A DNA stretch of 64,000 nt from Glaciimonas sp. CA11.2 (GTDB taxonomy: Bacteria > Pseudomonadota > Gammaproteobacteria > Burkholderiales > Burkholderiaceae_D), in assembly GCF_034314045.1 (NCBI RefSeq), contig NZ_JAVIWL010000001.1, positions 1,860,001 through 1,924,000 on the forward strand. Reading direction: 5' to 3'. The notes beneath the pieces are model-generated. The model did no database searches, was not told where the DNA came from, and saw nothing but the letters and a program-made list of their open reading frames with translations. The position numbers and the translations under genes were made by a program. How positions within the stretch are numbered: the stretch's first letter is position 1; each line of letters starts with the position of its first letter. Positions 1 through 9,381 of the stretch are shown here, one piece after another.

Positions 1-630
1 GATGTCGTGGCGGGGTTTGATGCGGTCGTTAATGTTATCCAGAGCATCATTCCAGCGACTGCCGAAGTGGTCCTCATGAATTATCGTGATCAGGTCGCGC
101 AACTGGATCTGGTGGCCAAAGCGCATCACGAAGGCAAACGCTGCGTCGTGGTGTTTATGGGCGATATTCACTTTAGCGGTTTTCAGTATCTGGAACGGGT
201 TGAGCGTGCTTGCGGTCATTCTGTGGAGACTTTGCCAGGTATTTCATCGGCACAAATACTGGCTTCGCGTGCGAAGGTTTGTTTTGACGAAACCACGTTC
301 ATTACCTTCCATCGACGTGGCGATTTGACGCCGTTCAAGCGTCATCTGGTGCACGTGCTTCAGGATGCGCGCAATGCGATTGTTATTCCGTGTCCATGGG
401 ATGCCGCCCGTTCGTTTATGCCGCCGCATATTGCGACTTATTTGCTGGAGCAAGGTATTGATCCACAACATCCAACCGAAGTCTGGGAAAATCTGACACG
501 CGCCGAGGCCGAGTGGCATGGCACGTTGGCAGAATGCGCACACAAGACGTTCAGCGACATGAGTATTATGTTGATACGGACGTTGGCACCGATGGATAGC
601 CAGATCGAAGCGGCACCGGAGGCCAAATGA
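1..630 (+). CDS. cbiE: Cobalt-precorrin-7 C5-methyltransferase CbiE (5' end cut by window)
   Basis: The reading frame is open from the first base, so the N-terminus, including the usual first glycine-rich loop, lies outside the window. A GTG at 7 is probably not the real start. What is present is the SAM-dependent tetrapyrrole methylase fold of CbiE: a GDIHFSG segment, LPGISSAQ, a CPWD motif and a C-terminal FSDMSIMLI stretch. In the family it methylates C5 (with partner CbiT, C15) of the corrin ring in the cytoplasm. It ends at an ATGA overlap with the next gene, so the two are translationally coupled. CbiT is not fused at the C-terminus, unlike in CobL proteins, and must be elsewhere if present. 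Confidence 0.88.
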   Translation, partial: DVVAGFDAVVNVIQSIIPATAEVVLMNYRDQVAQLDLVAKAHHEGKRCVVVFMGDIHFSGFQYLERVERACGHSVETLPGISSAQILASRAKVCFDETTFITFHRRGDLTPFKRHLVHVLQDARNAIVIPCPWDAARSFMPPHIATYLLEQGIDPQHPTEVWENLTRAEAEWHGTLAECAHKTFSDMSIMLIRTLAPMDSQIEAAPEAK

Positions 631-2228
631 ACCTTGCGCCTCCAGCATCCTCAGTCAGCGGCTTTGGCATCGTCATCGCCGGTCACGGTAGTCGCGATCC
701 CGACGCCGTGCGCGAATTCGAGGCCTTGGTCACGTTGGTTCGCGCACGTGCGCCGCAGCATGCGGTGTCACATGGTTATCTGGAGTTTTCCAGCCCGACT
801 ATCGGTGATGCACTTGTTGCGGCAGTCAGTGCCAATGTGGCCGCAGGATCGACGCAGATAGCGGTCGTACCAGCCGTGTTACTGGCTGCGCGCCATGCCA
901 AGAACGACATGCCCGCCGAAGTGCTGGCGATGGCGCGCGATTATCCGGCCATTGATTTTCACTTCGGTGCGCCGTTGAATTTACATCCGCAATTGTTGCA
1001 GCTGGCGCAAGAGCGCATCATCGCTGCCGAGGCCACATCCACCCAGACCATCCGTCGATCTGATACGTGTCTGGTGTTGGTGGGGCGCGGCACGACTGAT
1101 CCTGATGCTAATAGTGAAGTTTCCAAACTGGCGCGGATGCTGGAAGAAGGCATGGGTTTCGGTAGCGCTATGGTGTGCTACTCAGGGACCGCCAAGCCAC
1201 TTGTTGCGGATGGCCTCCGCGCTGCCGCACAGTTGGGATTCGCACGGCTTGTAGTGCTGCCTTTCTTCTTGTTTGATGGTGTATTGGTGAAGCGTATTTA
1301 CGCCGCCGTGGACGATCTGCAACACCGCGAGTCGAATGTGGATATCGTGAAAGCCGGGTATTTCGGTGCACATCAACACGTCGCCGATGTCATTATCGAA
1401 CGGGCGCGTGAGGCGGTCGCAGGCCGCGCCGATATGAACTGTAGCTTGTGCAAATATCGGGTGCAAATTGTTGGCTTTGAAGAGCAAGTCGGCGAACCAC
1501 AGCGCGCCCACCATTTGCTGGTGCGCGGGTTGCTCGAAAAAGAGCTGCAAACTATGGCGGAGCCGACGACAGCGGTAGCAATGCCGTATGTGCCGCATCC
1601 AATTGAAGCCGAAAGTTTTCGCATCATCGCGGCAGGGCGTGACTGGTCGGCGTTTCCTGCTGCGCATCTCACGGTGCTACAACGTCTGGTGCATACCAGC
1701 GGCGATTTTAATGCGGTCGATAATATTTTTGTGTCGGCGGGTGCGGTTGAAACCGGGATTCGTGCTTTATTGCGCTGCAAGCAAATTGTCACGGATGTGA
1801 CCATGGTGCAGACCGGATTGAAACGCGCTTTGCTGGAACAGCTCGGTATCGAAACCTGGTGCGGCGTCCATGATCGGGAGACCCATTTACTATCCGCTGC
1901 GCAAGGCATCACGCGCTCGGCGGCAGGTATGCGGCGTGCGTTTGAAAAGTTTGGTAATGACATCGTGTTAGCGATTGGTGATGCGCCTACCGCGATCATG
2001 GAAGTGACGCGGTTAATTCGTGATCACGGTTGGCGACCACAATTGGTGATTGGTTTACCGGTCGGCTTTGTGGGAACCCGCGAGAGTAAAGAGGATTTGC
2101 GCCGCTGTTTGCAAGTGCCACGCATTACGAATAGCGGCACGCGCGGGGGATCGCCGTGGGCCGCAAGCGTGGTCAATGGTCTGATGATCGACGCGCAGAA
2201 TCAGCTTGCCGGGTATGTACCCGTCTGA
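627..2228 (+). CDS. cbiXC: Fusion of sirohydrochlorin cobaltochelatase CbiX and precorrin-8 methylmutase CbiC
   Basis: A 533-aa protein joins two cobalamin enzymes. Residues 1-265 are a long-form CbiX with two ferredoxin-chelatase-like halves. The first carries GHGSR with metal-binding His20; the second begins at [10 protein letters not shown] Cys pair follows in an MxCxxC pattern (M270, C272, C275), the type described as a 4Fe-4S site in long CbiX proteins. Residues about 315-530 are CbiC/CobH, with the catalytic-type His356 in RLVHTSGD and the [11 protein letters not shown] segment. CbiX inserts cobalt into sirohydrochlorin early in the anaerobic route; CbiC moves the C11 methyl to C12 late. 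The start ATG overlaps the cbiE stop. The end overlaps cbiD by 14 nt if that gene starts at 2215. Confidence 0.92.
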   Translation: MNLAPPASSVSGFGIVIAGHGSRDPDAVREFEALVTLVRARAPQHAVSHGYLEFSSPTIGDALVAAVSANVAAGSTQIAVVPAVLLAARHAKNDMPAEVLAMARDYPAIDFHFGAPLNLHPQLLQLAQERIIAAEATSTQTIRRSDTCLVLVGRGTTDPDANSEVSKLARMLEEGMGFGSAMVCYSGTAKPLVADGLRAAAQLGFARLVVLPFFLFDGVLVKRIYAAVDDLQHRESNVDIVKAGYFGAHQHVADVIIERAREAVAGRADMNCSLCKYRVQIVGFEEQVGEPQRAHHLLVRGLLEKELQTMAEPTTAVAMPYVPHPIEAESFRIIAAGRDWSAFPAAHLTVLQRLVHTSGDFNAVDNIFVSAGAVETGIRALLRCKQIVTDVTMVQTGLKRALLEQLGIETWCGVHDRETHLLSAAQGITRSAAGMRRAFEKFGNDIVLAIGDAPTAIMEVTRLIRDHGWRPQLVIGLPVGFVGTRESKEDLRRCLQVPRITNSGTRGGSPWAASVVNGLMIDAQNQLAGYVPV

Positions 2229-3408
2229 CGCATCTGCACCGGATGCCGAACGCGCCGAGTTCGATCTCGGCGTGTTGGCACCAAATGGTCTGAAGCGTGG
2301 ACGCACAACCGGTAGTTGTGCAACGGCGGCAGTCACGGCGGCTTTGCGGTTGATGTTACACGGCGAAAAAGTACAGGAAGTTGACGTTTTTTTGCCAGAC
2401 GGTAAGCATTTTTTGATCGTGCCGATTATGAAAGTTTGCTGGGTTGATGATGACGCGCAAGAAACCGTTCGGGCTGAAGTATTAAAAGATGGTGGCGACG
2501 ATCCTGATAGCACGCATGGGGCGACAATCTTCGCCGAAGTGCGACGTAATGCGATTGGTGAAGTGCGGTTTTTTGCGGGTGAAGGTGTTGGTACTGCAAC
2601 ACAACCGGGTTTGCGCGTCGCAGTCGGTGAACCGGCGATCAATCCTGTGCCGCGCGCGATGATGCGGCAAGCAGTGGCGATGCAATTGCAAGGTTTGGCG
2701 AACATCGTCGTAGCGGATGCAGGCTTCGATCTTACCATCGGCTGCATGAACGGCGCAGAGATTGCGCGCAAGACTTTCAATCCCCGATTGGGGATTATCG
2801 GTGGCATCTCAATTTTGGGAACCTCGGGCATTGTAGAGCCGATGTCGATGGCGTCCTGGATCGCCTCCATCGAAGTATATGTACGCGTGGCGCTGGCTGG
2901 CGACGCAGACAGCGTGGCGTTTTTGCCCGGCAAGATCGGGCGTGAGTTTGCTAAAGACGTATTGGGTTTGCCGGAAAAACGTGCGGTACAGATCGCCAAT
3001 TTTCTAGGCGACTCACTGGATTTTACGCAAACTGCGCTGGAAGAAGAAGGTCGCCGATTGTCGGTGTTATGGCTAGCTGGACATCCGGGCAAGCTGGCAA
3101 AGGTGTTGGATGGTGTCTGGGATACCCATTCCAGTAAAAGCAATATGGCCATGGGCGTAGTGGCACGCGTGGCGGCAGAGCGCGGTTATCCGGCTGCTTT
3201 GGTGGAGGAGCTGGCGAACGCCAACACAGTGGAAGCGGCAATGGAACGGTTAAAGGGCGCAGCGACTGCGCATGATGCGCAAGCGTTGTGGATGGATATG
3301 GAACGACGGATTGCTGTCTGCGCACAAAGTCGCGTGCCAGCGGTAGATCGGGTCGAAGTGCGCTTGTTTGATTTACACGGCAATGCTTTAGGGCAGCGCG
3401 ATGCGTGA
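2215..3408 (+). CDS. cbiD: Cobalt-precorrin-5B C1-methyltransferase CbiD
   Basis: A 397-aa CbiD, recognised by LKRGRTTGSCATAA near the N-terminus, the GEPAINPVPR segment and GTSGIVEPMS. CbiD transfers a methyl group from SAM to C1 after CbiG opens the lactone, a step specific to the oxygen-independent pathway. I chose ATG 2215. A TTG at 2206 is in frame but less likely. The start lies inside the 3' end of the CbiX-CbiC gene, so translation is probably coupled. The stop at 3406-3408 overlaps the ATG at 3401 of the next gene. Confidence 0.93.
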   Translation: MYPSDASAPDAERAEFDLGVLAPNGLKRGRTTGSCATAAVTAALRLMLHGEKVQEVDVFLPDGKHFLIVPIMKVCWVDDDAQETVRAEVLKDGGDDPDSTHGATIFAEVRRNAIGEVRFFAGEGVGTATQPGLRVAVGEPAINPVPRAMMRQAVAMQLQGLANIVVADAGFDLTIGCMNGAEIARKTFNPRLGIIGGISILGTSGIVEPMSMASWIASIEVYVRVALAGDADSVAFLPGKIGREFAKDVLGLPEKRAVQIANFLGDSLDFTQTALEEEGRRLSVLWLAGHPGKLAKVLDGVWDTHSSKSNMAMGVVARVAAERGYPAALVEELANANTVEAAMERLKGAATAHDAQALWMDMERRIAVCAQSRVPAVDRVEVRLFDLHGNALGQRDA

Positions 3409-4204
3409 ATGTGGATTGCAGGAGTCAAGTTTGACCGAATTAAAGGTGACTAAAATTAGTAAAGAAAATAACCTCGGCACTTTCTGGGGCGTTGGTGTCG
3501 GGCCGGGACCATCAGGATATCTGCCATTGGCAGCGCTGGAAGTTCTACAAAAAGCGGATTTGATTTACGCGCCACGTGCACGAAGTGCGGATACTTCGGT
3601 GGCGTTGCAATGTCTGGCTGGGATCGAACTAGGGCTTGAACCTGGATCGCCGCGTTTGCGCGAGATTGAATTTAATATGGACCCGGATCGTAATGTGCTG
3701 AGCGAGCATTATGCGCAACTGGCAGACGCTATTGCCATGGAGCTTCGGGCCGGTCGCAATGTGGCGTATTTGACCATTGGCGACACCATGACTTATTCGA
3801 CTTATGGTTATGTATTGGCTGCATTGCTGACACGATTGCCGCATTTGCCGCATCGCACCTTTCCGGGGATTACCAGTTATGCCGCTGCCGCTGCCGCACT
3901 GGGCTGGCCGCTTGGAGAAGGTAAGGAGCGCACGTTGATCTTGCCATGCCCGGAAGATGCCGCGGCTTTGCGTCAGGAGATCGACACGCATGATGTCGTG
4001 GTGTTGATGAAAGTCGGCGCACGTCTACCGTGGGTGTTGGCCTTATTGCGTGACATGGGTATCGCTGAACATTGCGCCTTTGCGCGGCGGATTGGCCTTT
4101 CGGGCGAATTGATCGCAGCAGACGTGACCACGCTATCGGCGACCGAAGCGATGGGATATCTGGCGACGCTGCTGATTCGCAAAACACCGAGAGAAACTAG
4201 ATAG
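3401..4204 (+). CDS. cbiL: Precorrin-2 / cobalt-factor II C20-methyltransferase
   Basis: A tetrapyrrole methylase of the CobI/CbiL type. It has the glycine loop GVGVGPG, the ADLIYAPRAR segment, GDTMTYSTYGY and PGITSYAAAAAALGWPL, all typical of the C20 methylase. It adds the second ring methyl after uroporphyrinogen methylation. Two starts are possible. ATG 3401 overlaps the cbiD stop. TTG 3431 has a good GGAG at 3421-3424 with six-base spacing and gives a protein of more usual N-terminal length. I list the ATG because of the overlap. Confidence 0.92.
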   Translation: MRECGLQESSLTELKVTKISKENNLGTFWGVGVGPGPSGYLPLAALEVLQKADLIYAPRARSADTSVALQCLAGIELGLEPGSPRLREIEFNMDPDRNVLSEHYAQLADAIAMELRAGRNVAYLTIGDTMTYSTYGYVLAALLTRLPHLPHRTFPGITSYAAAAAALGWPLGEGKERTLILPCPEDAAALRQEIDTHDVVVLMKVGARLPWVLALLRDMGIAEHCAFARRIGLSGELIAADVTTLSATEAMGYLATLLIRKTPRETR

Positions 4205-4221
4205 TATGGAGAAGAGATAGT

Positions 4222-5007
4222 ATGAAAGTTTACTTCATTGGTGCTGGTCCGGGCGCACCTGATTTGATTACCTTACGCGGTGCCAATTTGTTGGGTAAAG
4301 TTGGCATGGTGATGTACGCGGGATCGCTGGTTCCGACCGCGATGTTGCAGCATTGTCGCGCCGATGCGGAACTGTTAGACACGGCGACGCTTGATTTGGA
4401 ACAGCAGCAAGCCTGTTATCAGCGTGCGCTTGAAAACAATTGCGACGTTGCGCGATTACATTCCGGTGATCCAGCGATTTATGGTGCCACTGCGGAACAG
4501 ATGCGGCGGCTGGAGGCATTAGGAATCGATTACGAGATCGTGCCCGGTGTGTCCTCGTTCACTGCTGCGGCGGCGATGGTGCAATCAGAGCTCACCAAAC
4601 CGGAAGTGTCGCAAACAGTGATTTTGACGCGGGTATCGGGACGTGCCTCGGCGGTGCCGGAGGCCGAAGCTATTGCCAAGCTGGCAGAGCATCGCGCCAC
4701 TATGTGTATTTTCTTGTCGGGTCCGCATCTGAAGAAAATTGTGACCGATTTGCGTTTGCACTATCCCGCTGATACGCCAGTGAAACTGGTCTATCGGGCG
4801 ACCTGGCCGGAACAGAAAATTTACGAAGGGACGCTCGCGACCGTGCTGGCAGAAACCAAACGCGGCAGCTGGAACCTGACCACGATGATGTTGGTGGGCG
4901 CAGCGTTGGGTCACGGCGAGCAGGTTGAATCAAGCTTGTATTCAAAGGAGTTTACGCATCTGTTCCGCGTGGTAAAGAAGGGAAAAAGAAAGCCAACAAG
5001 AAAGTAG
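4222..5007 (+). CDS. cbiF: Precorrin-4 / cobalt-precorrin-4 C11-methyltransferase
   Basis: A 261-aa CobM/CbiF. It starts MKVYFIGAGPGAPDLIT (glycine loop), continues with MYAGSLVP, then LHSGDPAIYGA and VPGVSSFTAAAA, all diagnostic of the C11 methylase. It methylates C11 using SAM. A GGAGAAG lies upstream of the ATG. The last ten residues are lysine and arginine rich, an unremarkable extension. It sits between the C20 methylase and CbiG in one operon. Confidence 0.94.
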   Translation: MKVYFIGAGPGAPDLITLRGANLLGKVGMVMYAGSLVPTAMLQHCRADAELLDTATLDLEQQQACYQRALENNCDVARLHSGDPAIYGATAEQMRRLEALGIDYEIVPGVSSFTAAAAMVQSELTKPEVSQTVILTRVSGRASAVPEAEAIAKLAEHRATMCIFLSGPHLKKIVTDLRLHYPADTPVKLVYRATWPEQKIYEGTLATVLAETKRGSWNLTTMMLVGAALGHGEQVESSLYSKEFTHLFRVVKKGKRKPTRK

Positions 5008-5046
5008 ATCAGCAAGTGGACGAGGACGTCGGACAGCAGGTGTCCG

Positions 5047-5859
5047 TTGAGTAAATCTGCCGACAGTTCTCTGGGCATCTGGTTAGTTCGTGCAGAGGCG
5101 GAACCGTTGGCTGCGGTGTTGCAATCGCATTTGGGTGGTGTGTGCTATCGACCTTGGCTGACATCCGTGGATACACTCGCCGAAATACCTGCCACCACTC
5201 AAAATAGTAATCAGAAGAAACTATTTGAGACGCACTATCGTCAACATTATCAATGGATTTTCATGGGCGCAACGGGTATCGCCGTGCGTTTTTTAGACGG
5301 ATTGCCACAAGATAAACTGAGTGATCCAGCAATGGTGGTTGTGGATGAGGCCGGCCGATTTGCGATATCGCTGTTGGCTGGGCATGAAGGCGGTGCCAAT
5401 CAACTTGCCTATCGCGTCGCTGCGGCGATTGGCGCGACGCCTGTGATCACCACCGCGACCGAGGCGATCAAGCCGCTCGTTGTTGGCGTTGGTTGTCGCA
5501 AAGATGTCTCGGCTGAGCAGATAGCCGCGGCTGTGTTGCTGGCATTGGGTCCGCGCAGTTTGGCGGAAGTAAGAGAAATTGCGACGGTTGATCTGAAAGC
5601 GAACGAACCTGGTTTGCTCGCATTTTGTCATCAGCATGCTTTGCCATTACGCATTTTTTCGCATGCAACGGTGGCGTCCCGCGCATGGGTTTCTCAAACA
5701 TCGGCATGGGTACAACAGAATGTTGGGTTAGATGGCGTGTGCGAACCATGTGCCTTGATTGCTGCGCCGCGTGGTGCATTGATCGTACCGAAGACGGCGC
5801 TCAATGGCGTGGCGGTAGCGGTAGTGGAAGATCAGTTAATAAAAACCTACACATCGTAA
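5047..5859 (+). CDS. cbiG: Cobalt-precorrin-5A hydrolase CbiG
   Basis: A 270-aa CbiG. Its N-terminal and central regions include FMGATGIAVRFL and the LLAGHEGGANQLAYRVA signature. Its C-terminal CbiG_C domain starts at GVGCRKDVSAEQI. CbiG opens the ring A lactone and releases acetaldehyde; it exists only in the oxygen-independent route. The start is TTG 5047, preceded by an AGCAGG-type site. I see no in-frame ATG upstream that keeps the reading frame open. The N-terminal domain is compact but complete. Confidence 0.92.
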   Translation: MSKSADSSLGIWLVRAEAEPLAAVLQSHLGGVCYRPWLTSVDTLAEIPATTQNSNQKKLFETHYRQHYQWIFMGATGIAVRFLDGLPQDKLSDPAMVVVDEAGRFAISLLAGHEGGANQLAYRVAAAIGATPVITTATEAIKPLVVGVGCRKDVSAEQIAAAVLLALGPRSLAEVREIATVDLKANEPGLLAFCHQHALPLRIFSHATVASRAWVSQTSAWVQQNVGLDGVCEPCALIAAPRGALIVPKTALNGVAVAVVEDQLIKTYTS

Positions 5860-5909
5860 TGTAGCAAAGATGCAATAAAAAGAAGTTGAATCCGAAGGAG
5901 TAAAGAGAA

Positions 5910-7526
5910 ATGACGGGTGTCTTGAATTTGGTATCGGTTGGACCTGGCTTTGCCGATCTGATCATTCCGCGTGCCGAAACGGCTTTGCGTGAAAGTAGCG
6001 TGATCGTTGCCTATGAGTTGTATCTGCGCTGGATTGCGCCGTGGATTGTCGGCAAAGAAATCCATACGCCGCCGCTGACGCAGGAGCGTGAACGCGCATT
6101 GCTAGCCATCGAAAAGGCGCGTGCTGGCGCGACCGTGGCGCTGATTTCCAGCGGCGATATCGGCATTTACGCGATGGCCGCACTGGCCTATGACGAAATC
6201 CGCGAAGACGATACTTTTACCGTCAACGTGATTCCCGGCGTCACCTCAGCCAACGCGTGTGCATCGTTGTTGGGTTCTCCGCTATCGCATGATTTTGCGA
6301 CGCTGAGTTTGTCGGATTTGTTATGTCCTTGGGATTGGATCGAGCAACGCGCAAGCCACATCGCGCAGGCCGATCTGGCCTGTGTATTGTATAACGTGCA
6401 GAGCGCAGGACGGCAGGAAGGCGTTTATCGGATTCTCAATTTGATGCTGGAATTCAAAGCGCCGACAACGCTATGCGGCGTGGTCAAGAATGCTTATCGG
6501 CCCGGGCAAGAAGTCGCCATTTATTCGCTGCAAGAGTTGCTGACGCTTAAGTTTGACATGCTGACCACGATTGTGATCGGCAATCGATTTACGCAGCGCA
6601 AGCGCGGACAGATTTTTACGCCGCGTGGCTACAATGACTGGCGTGCGCCGGAAACAGAAGATGCGCGCAAGAGCGATAATAATACGGGCGTGGATAGCGG
6701 CGTCACTTTCCCCAAGGAGGCGACGTGGGTGTTTTCCGGCACTAGTGACGGTAACGCGTTGGCTAGTTTGCTGGCGGCTGACGGTAAGCCGGTAGTGGTT
6801 TCTGCCGCGACGGAATATGGCGGCGAGGTAGCGTTGCAAGATTGCCCGGGACTAATCGTCTGGGCGGGACGACAAGGGGTTGAGGCGCGTCGGCAAGCGC
6901 TGGTTAACAGTCGCGCCCGGGTCTTGGTAGACGCGACGCATCCCTATGCCAATCTGATTTCCGAACAGTTGATGCGCCTGTCGCAAGAATTGGGTATTCC
7001 TTACCTGCGCTATGAACGGCCGGGCGGGTTGACGGATGCGTTAGCAACGGCTGTCGCCAGACCGGAAAAAGCCATAGTGTGCGCAACGATGGAAGAAGCT
7101 GCGGAACGTGCTATGGCAATTGGCAAGCGGATTTTTTTGGCGACCGGTTCGAAGGATTTGGGTAGTTTTTTGCAAGCGCCTGACGCACAGAACACACAAT
7201 GGTTCGCTCGCGTTACGCCTGAACCTGAAAATATTCAACGCGCCATTGATCTTGGTATGCCACGCAGTCATATCTGCGCGATGCAAGGCCCATTTTCGCA
7301 AGACTTCAATCAGGCATTGTGGCGTGACTGGCGCATTGATTGTGTGGTCACCAAAGACTCGGGCGAAGCGGGTGGGTATCAAGCTAAGGTGGATGCCGCC
7401 GCCGCGCTGGGGATTCCGTTGCTGGTAGTTCAGCGGCCAATTATGTCTTATCCTTTTACGGCGACAACTTTTGATGCAGTGCAAGTGCAGCTTCAGCAGT
7501 GGGATGCGGTATTTTCAACGCCATGA
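5910..7526 (+). CDS. cbiHJ: Fusion of precorrin-3B C17-methyltransferase (CbiH/CobJ) and precorrin-6A reductase (CbiJ/CobK)
   Basis: A 538-aa bifunctional protein. Residues 1-250 form a CobJ/CbiH methylase: VSVGPGFADLI, SSGDIGIYAMA and IPGVTSANACASLLGSPLSHDF, the ring-contracting C17 methylase. After a linker, residues about 270-536 form the CobK/CbiJ reductase, recognised by VFSGTSDGNALA, VDATHPYA, RYERPG, LATGSKDL and VTKDSGEAGGYQAK. The reductase acts two steps after the methylase, so the fusion links non-adjacent steps. A strong AAGGAG ribosome binding site lies nine bases before the ATG. Confidence 0.93.
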   Translation: MTGVLNLVSVGPGFADLIIPRAETALRESSVIVAYELYLRWIAPWIVGKEIHTPPLTQERERALLAIEKARAGATVALISSGDIGIYAMAALAYDEIREDDTFTVNVIPGVTSANACASLLGSPLSHDFATLSLSDLLCPWDWIEQRASHIAQADLACVLYNVQSAGRQEGVYRILNLMLEFKAPTTLCGVVKNAYRPGQEVAIYSLQELLTLKFDMLTTIVIGNRFTQRKRGQIFTPRGYNDWRAPETEDARKSDNNTGVDSGVTFPKEATWVFSGTSDGNALASLLAADGKPVVVSAATEYGGEVALQDCPGLIVWAGRQGVEARRQALVNSRARVLVDATHPYANLISEQLMRLSQELGIPYLRYERPGGLTDALATAVARPEKAIVCATMEEAAERAMAIGKRIFLATGSKDLGSFLQAPDAQNTQWFARVTPEPENIQRAIDLGMPRSHICAMQGPFSQDFNQALWRDWRIDCVVTKDSGEAGGYQAKVDAAAALGIPLLVVQRPIMSYPFTATTFDAVQVQLQQWDAVFSTP

Positions 7527-7566
7527 TGAATGCAGATAACCATAGTCATTGCATGAGGACGCCATA

Positions 7567-8727
7567 ATGCAGCCACCGATTCCTGTCACCATCGTTACGG
7601 GCTTTCTCGGCTCGGGAAAAACCACGTTGTTGAGTGGACTGGTGAAGCGACGTAATCGACGCCGCTTGGCGTTGCTGATCAATGAATTCGGTGAGATGGC
7701 GGTAGACGGTGTCTTGATGCGCGAAGTTGTTGATGGTAGCGATGGCGGTGATGATCACATCCGTATCCATGACTTTGCGCATGGTCTGATCGCGTATGGC
7801 AATGATGCGCAATTTATCCCTGCCATGCTGCAGATTGCCGAGCGCCGTGCCAACGTCGATCATGTGCTGATTGAGACGTCGGGTCTGGCATTGCCGACGG
7901 CTGTGATGGAATTGTTGCAAGGGCCGGAACTGGTCGCGACCTTTGTGCTGGATGCGACATTAGCGGTCGTCGACACCCCGTTATTATTGGACGATGCGTT
8001 TGAGTATGGCGCGGATGAGGCGGCAACGAGATTAAAAAGCGCATCAGCCAATGACTCGATTGCGACGCTCTTTGACCAGCAACTGGCCTATGCCGATGTG
8101 GTGGTGTTGAACAAAATAGATGGACTCGATGAGGGCGCTTTGCTGCTTGCAGAAAGCCGTGTGCGTGCACGTGCACCGAATGTACGTTTTCTGGAGTTAG
8201 CTTTTAACGCGCAACTCGATATTCGCCTTGCGTTAGGGTTGCGTTTGCATCAGGCCAAAGAACTGGCGCACAGCCATACTTATTCCCCGATCAGTCGTAT
8301 GCCGGAGTCGGATGCGACGGTGTTGCCACACCAAAATCGGCTGAACGGCCATGTGCATTCTGGCATGGCGGCACACAGCCACGGCCTTGCCACGCATAAA
8401 CACTTTCATGAGCAGGATCCGGGCTGGATGTCGTTTACCCTTCGCAGCACGGGCGAGCAATCGGCCGATCAGCTAAAAACGGCTGTAATCGCGGTATCAC
8501 GCGCAACGCCCATCCTGCGAAGCAAGGGCTTTATTCGTAACAAGAGTTCTACGTCTACCTTGCTATTGCAGGGTGTGCGTACACGCGTCACCGTGACTGA
8601 AATGGCGCGTGCTGAAATAAATACAGCATCGACTCAGCAGTCTGAGCTGGTCTTTATTGGTTATCACTTGCGTCGCGCGCAGGTGGCGGCGTTATTGTCC
8701 GACTTGACCGGTACTGTCTGGAAATAA
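7567..8727 (+). CDS. CobW-like G3E-family GTPase lacking the CxCC motif
   Basis: This is a COG0523/CobW-type P-loop GTPase: GFLGSGKTT at residues 12-20, INEFGE, an ETSGLALP segment, NKID and a C-terminal CobW_C domain. ATG 7567 is preferred over TTG 7549 because a GAGGA lies seven bases before it. Family members deliver metals, and CobW is linked to cobalt delivery for cobalamin. The GCICC-type metal motif normally found before the ETSG segment is missing; that place reads HGLIAYGND, and the whole protein has no cysteine. Instead residues 235-281 form a loop with ten histidines. Position between corrin genes supports a cobalt role, but the metal site must differ from canonical CobW. Confidence 0.85.
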   Translation: MQPPIPVTIVTGFLGSGKTTLLSGLVKRRNRRRLALLINEFGEMAVDGVLMREVVDGSDGGDDHIRIHDFAHGLIAYGNDAQFIPAMLQIAERRANVDHVLIETSGLALPTAVMELLQGPELVATFVLDATLAVVDTPLLLDDAFEYGADEAATRLKSASANDSIATLFDQQLAYADVVVLNKIDGLDEGALLLAESRVRARAPNVRFLELAFNAQLDIRLALGLRLHQAKELAHSHTYSPISRMPESDATVLPHQNRLNGHVHSGMAAHSHGLATHKHFHEQDPGWMSFTLRSTGEQSADQLKTAVIAVSRATPILRSKGFIRNKSSTSTLLLQGVRTRVTVTEMARAEINTASTQQSELVFIGYHLRRAQVAALLSDLTGTVWK

Positions 8728-8776
8728 TGGCGTTAGCAGACGCAAAATAGAAGTTACAGAATACGGAGAAAATACA

Positions 8777-9379
8777 ATGAAAACCGACGAAGCATCCCAT
8801 AAGCGTATGACCCAGCGGCATAAGGAAGGCTTTGAAAAAAAGAAGGCCGCCGCACAAAAAGAAAAAGGCCTGTTGATCGTCAACACTGGCACGGGCAAGG
8901 GAAAGTCCACTGCTGCTTTTGGCATGGGGATGCGTATCCTCGGTCATGGCATGAAGTTGGGCGTGGTGCAGTTTATTAAAGGCGCGCTGGAAAGTGCCGA
9001 GCGCACTATTCTGGGCGGACACGAAAATTGTGATTTCCATGTCGTCGGCCATGGCTACACGTGGGATACGCAAGATCGTGACGCCGACATGAAAACCGCA
9101 GCGGTTGGCTGGGCCGAAGCGGTGCGGATGATACAAGATCCATCGTACGATATGGTGATTCTGGATGAGCTGAATATTGTGTTGCGATATCAGTATCTGG
9201 AATTAACCGAAGTACTCGCCGTATTCGCCGCCCGACGCGAGATGTTACATATCGTCGTCACCGGTCGGCATGCCTCGGATGCGCTGATTGAGGCCGCCGA
9301 TCTGGTGACGGAATTCCGTCCGGTAAAGCATCCCTATCAAACGCAGGGAATCAAGGCGCAAAAAGGCGTTGAGTTTTAA
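8777..9379 (+). CDS. cobO: Corrinoid adenosyltransferase CobO/BtuR
   Basis: A 200-aa CobA/CobO/BtuR-type ATP:corrinoid adenosyltransferase. It has the modified Walker A NTGTGKGKSTAAFG, VQFIKGA, ILDELNIVL and TGRHAS, and it ends in the usual KGVEF. It forms the Co-C bond of adenosylcobyrinate diamide. A basic N-terminal tail of about 30 residues precedes the core, as is common. A GGAG lies upstream of the ATG. The stop is two bases before the next gene. Confidence 0.95.
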   Translation: MKTDEASHKRMTQRHKEGFEKKKAAAQKEKGLLIVNTGTGKGKSTAAFGMGMRILGHGMKLGVVQFIKGALESAERTILGGHENCDFHVVGHGYTWDTQDRDADMKTAAVGWAEAVRMIQDPSYDMVILDELNIVLRYQYLELTEVLAVFAARREMLHIVVTGRHASDALIEAADLVTEFRPVKHPYQTQGIKAQKGVEF

Positions 9380-9381
9380 CT

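Noticed and set aside
2055..3152. A 365-codon open frame on the - strand
   Set aside because: It lies entirely within cbiXC and cbiD in antisense and has low-complexity Ser/Pro-rich content with no family features.
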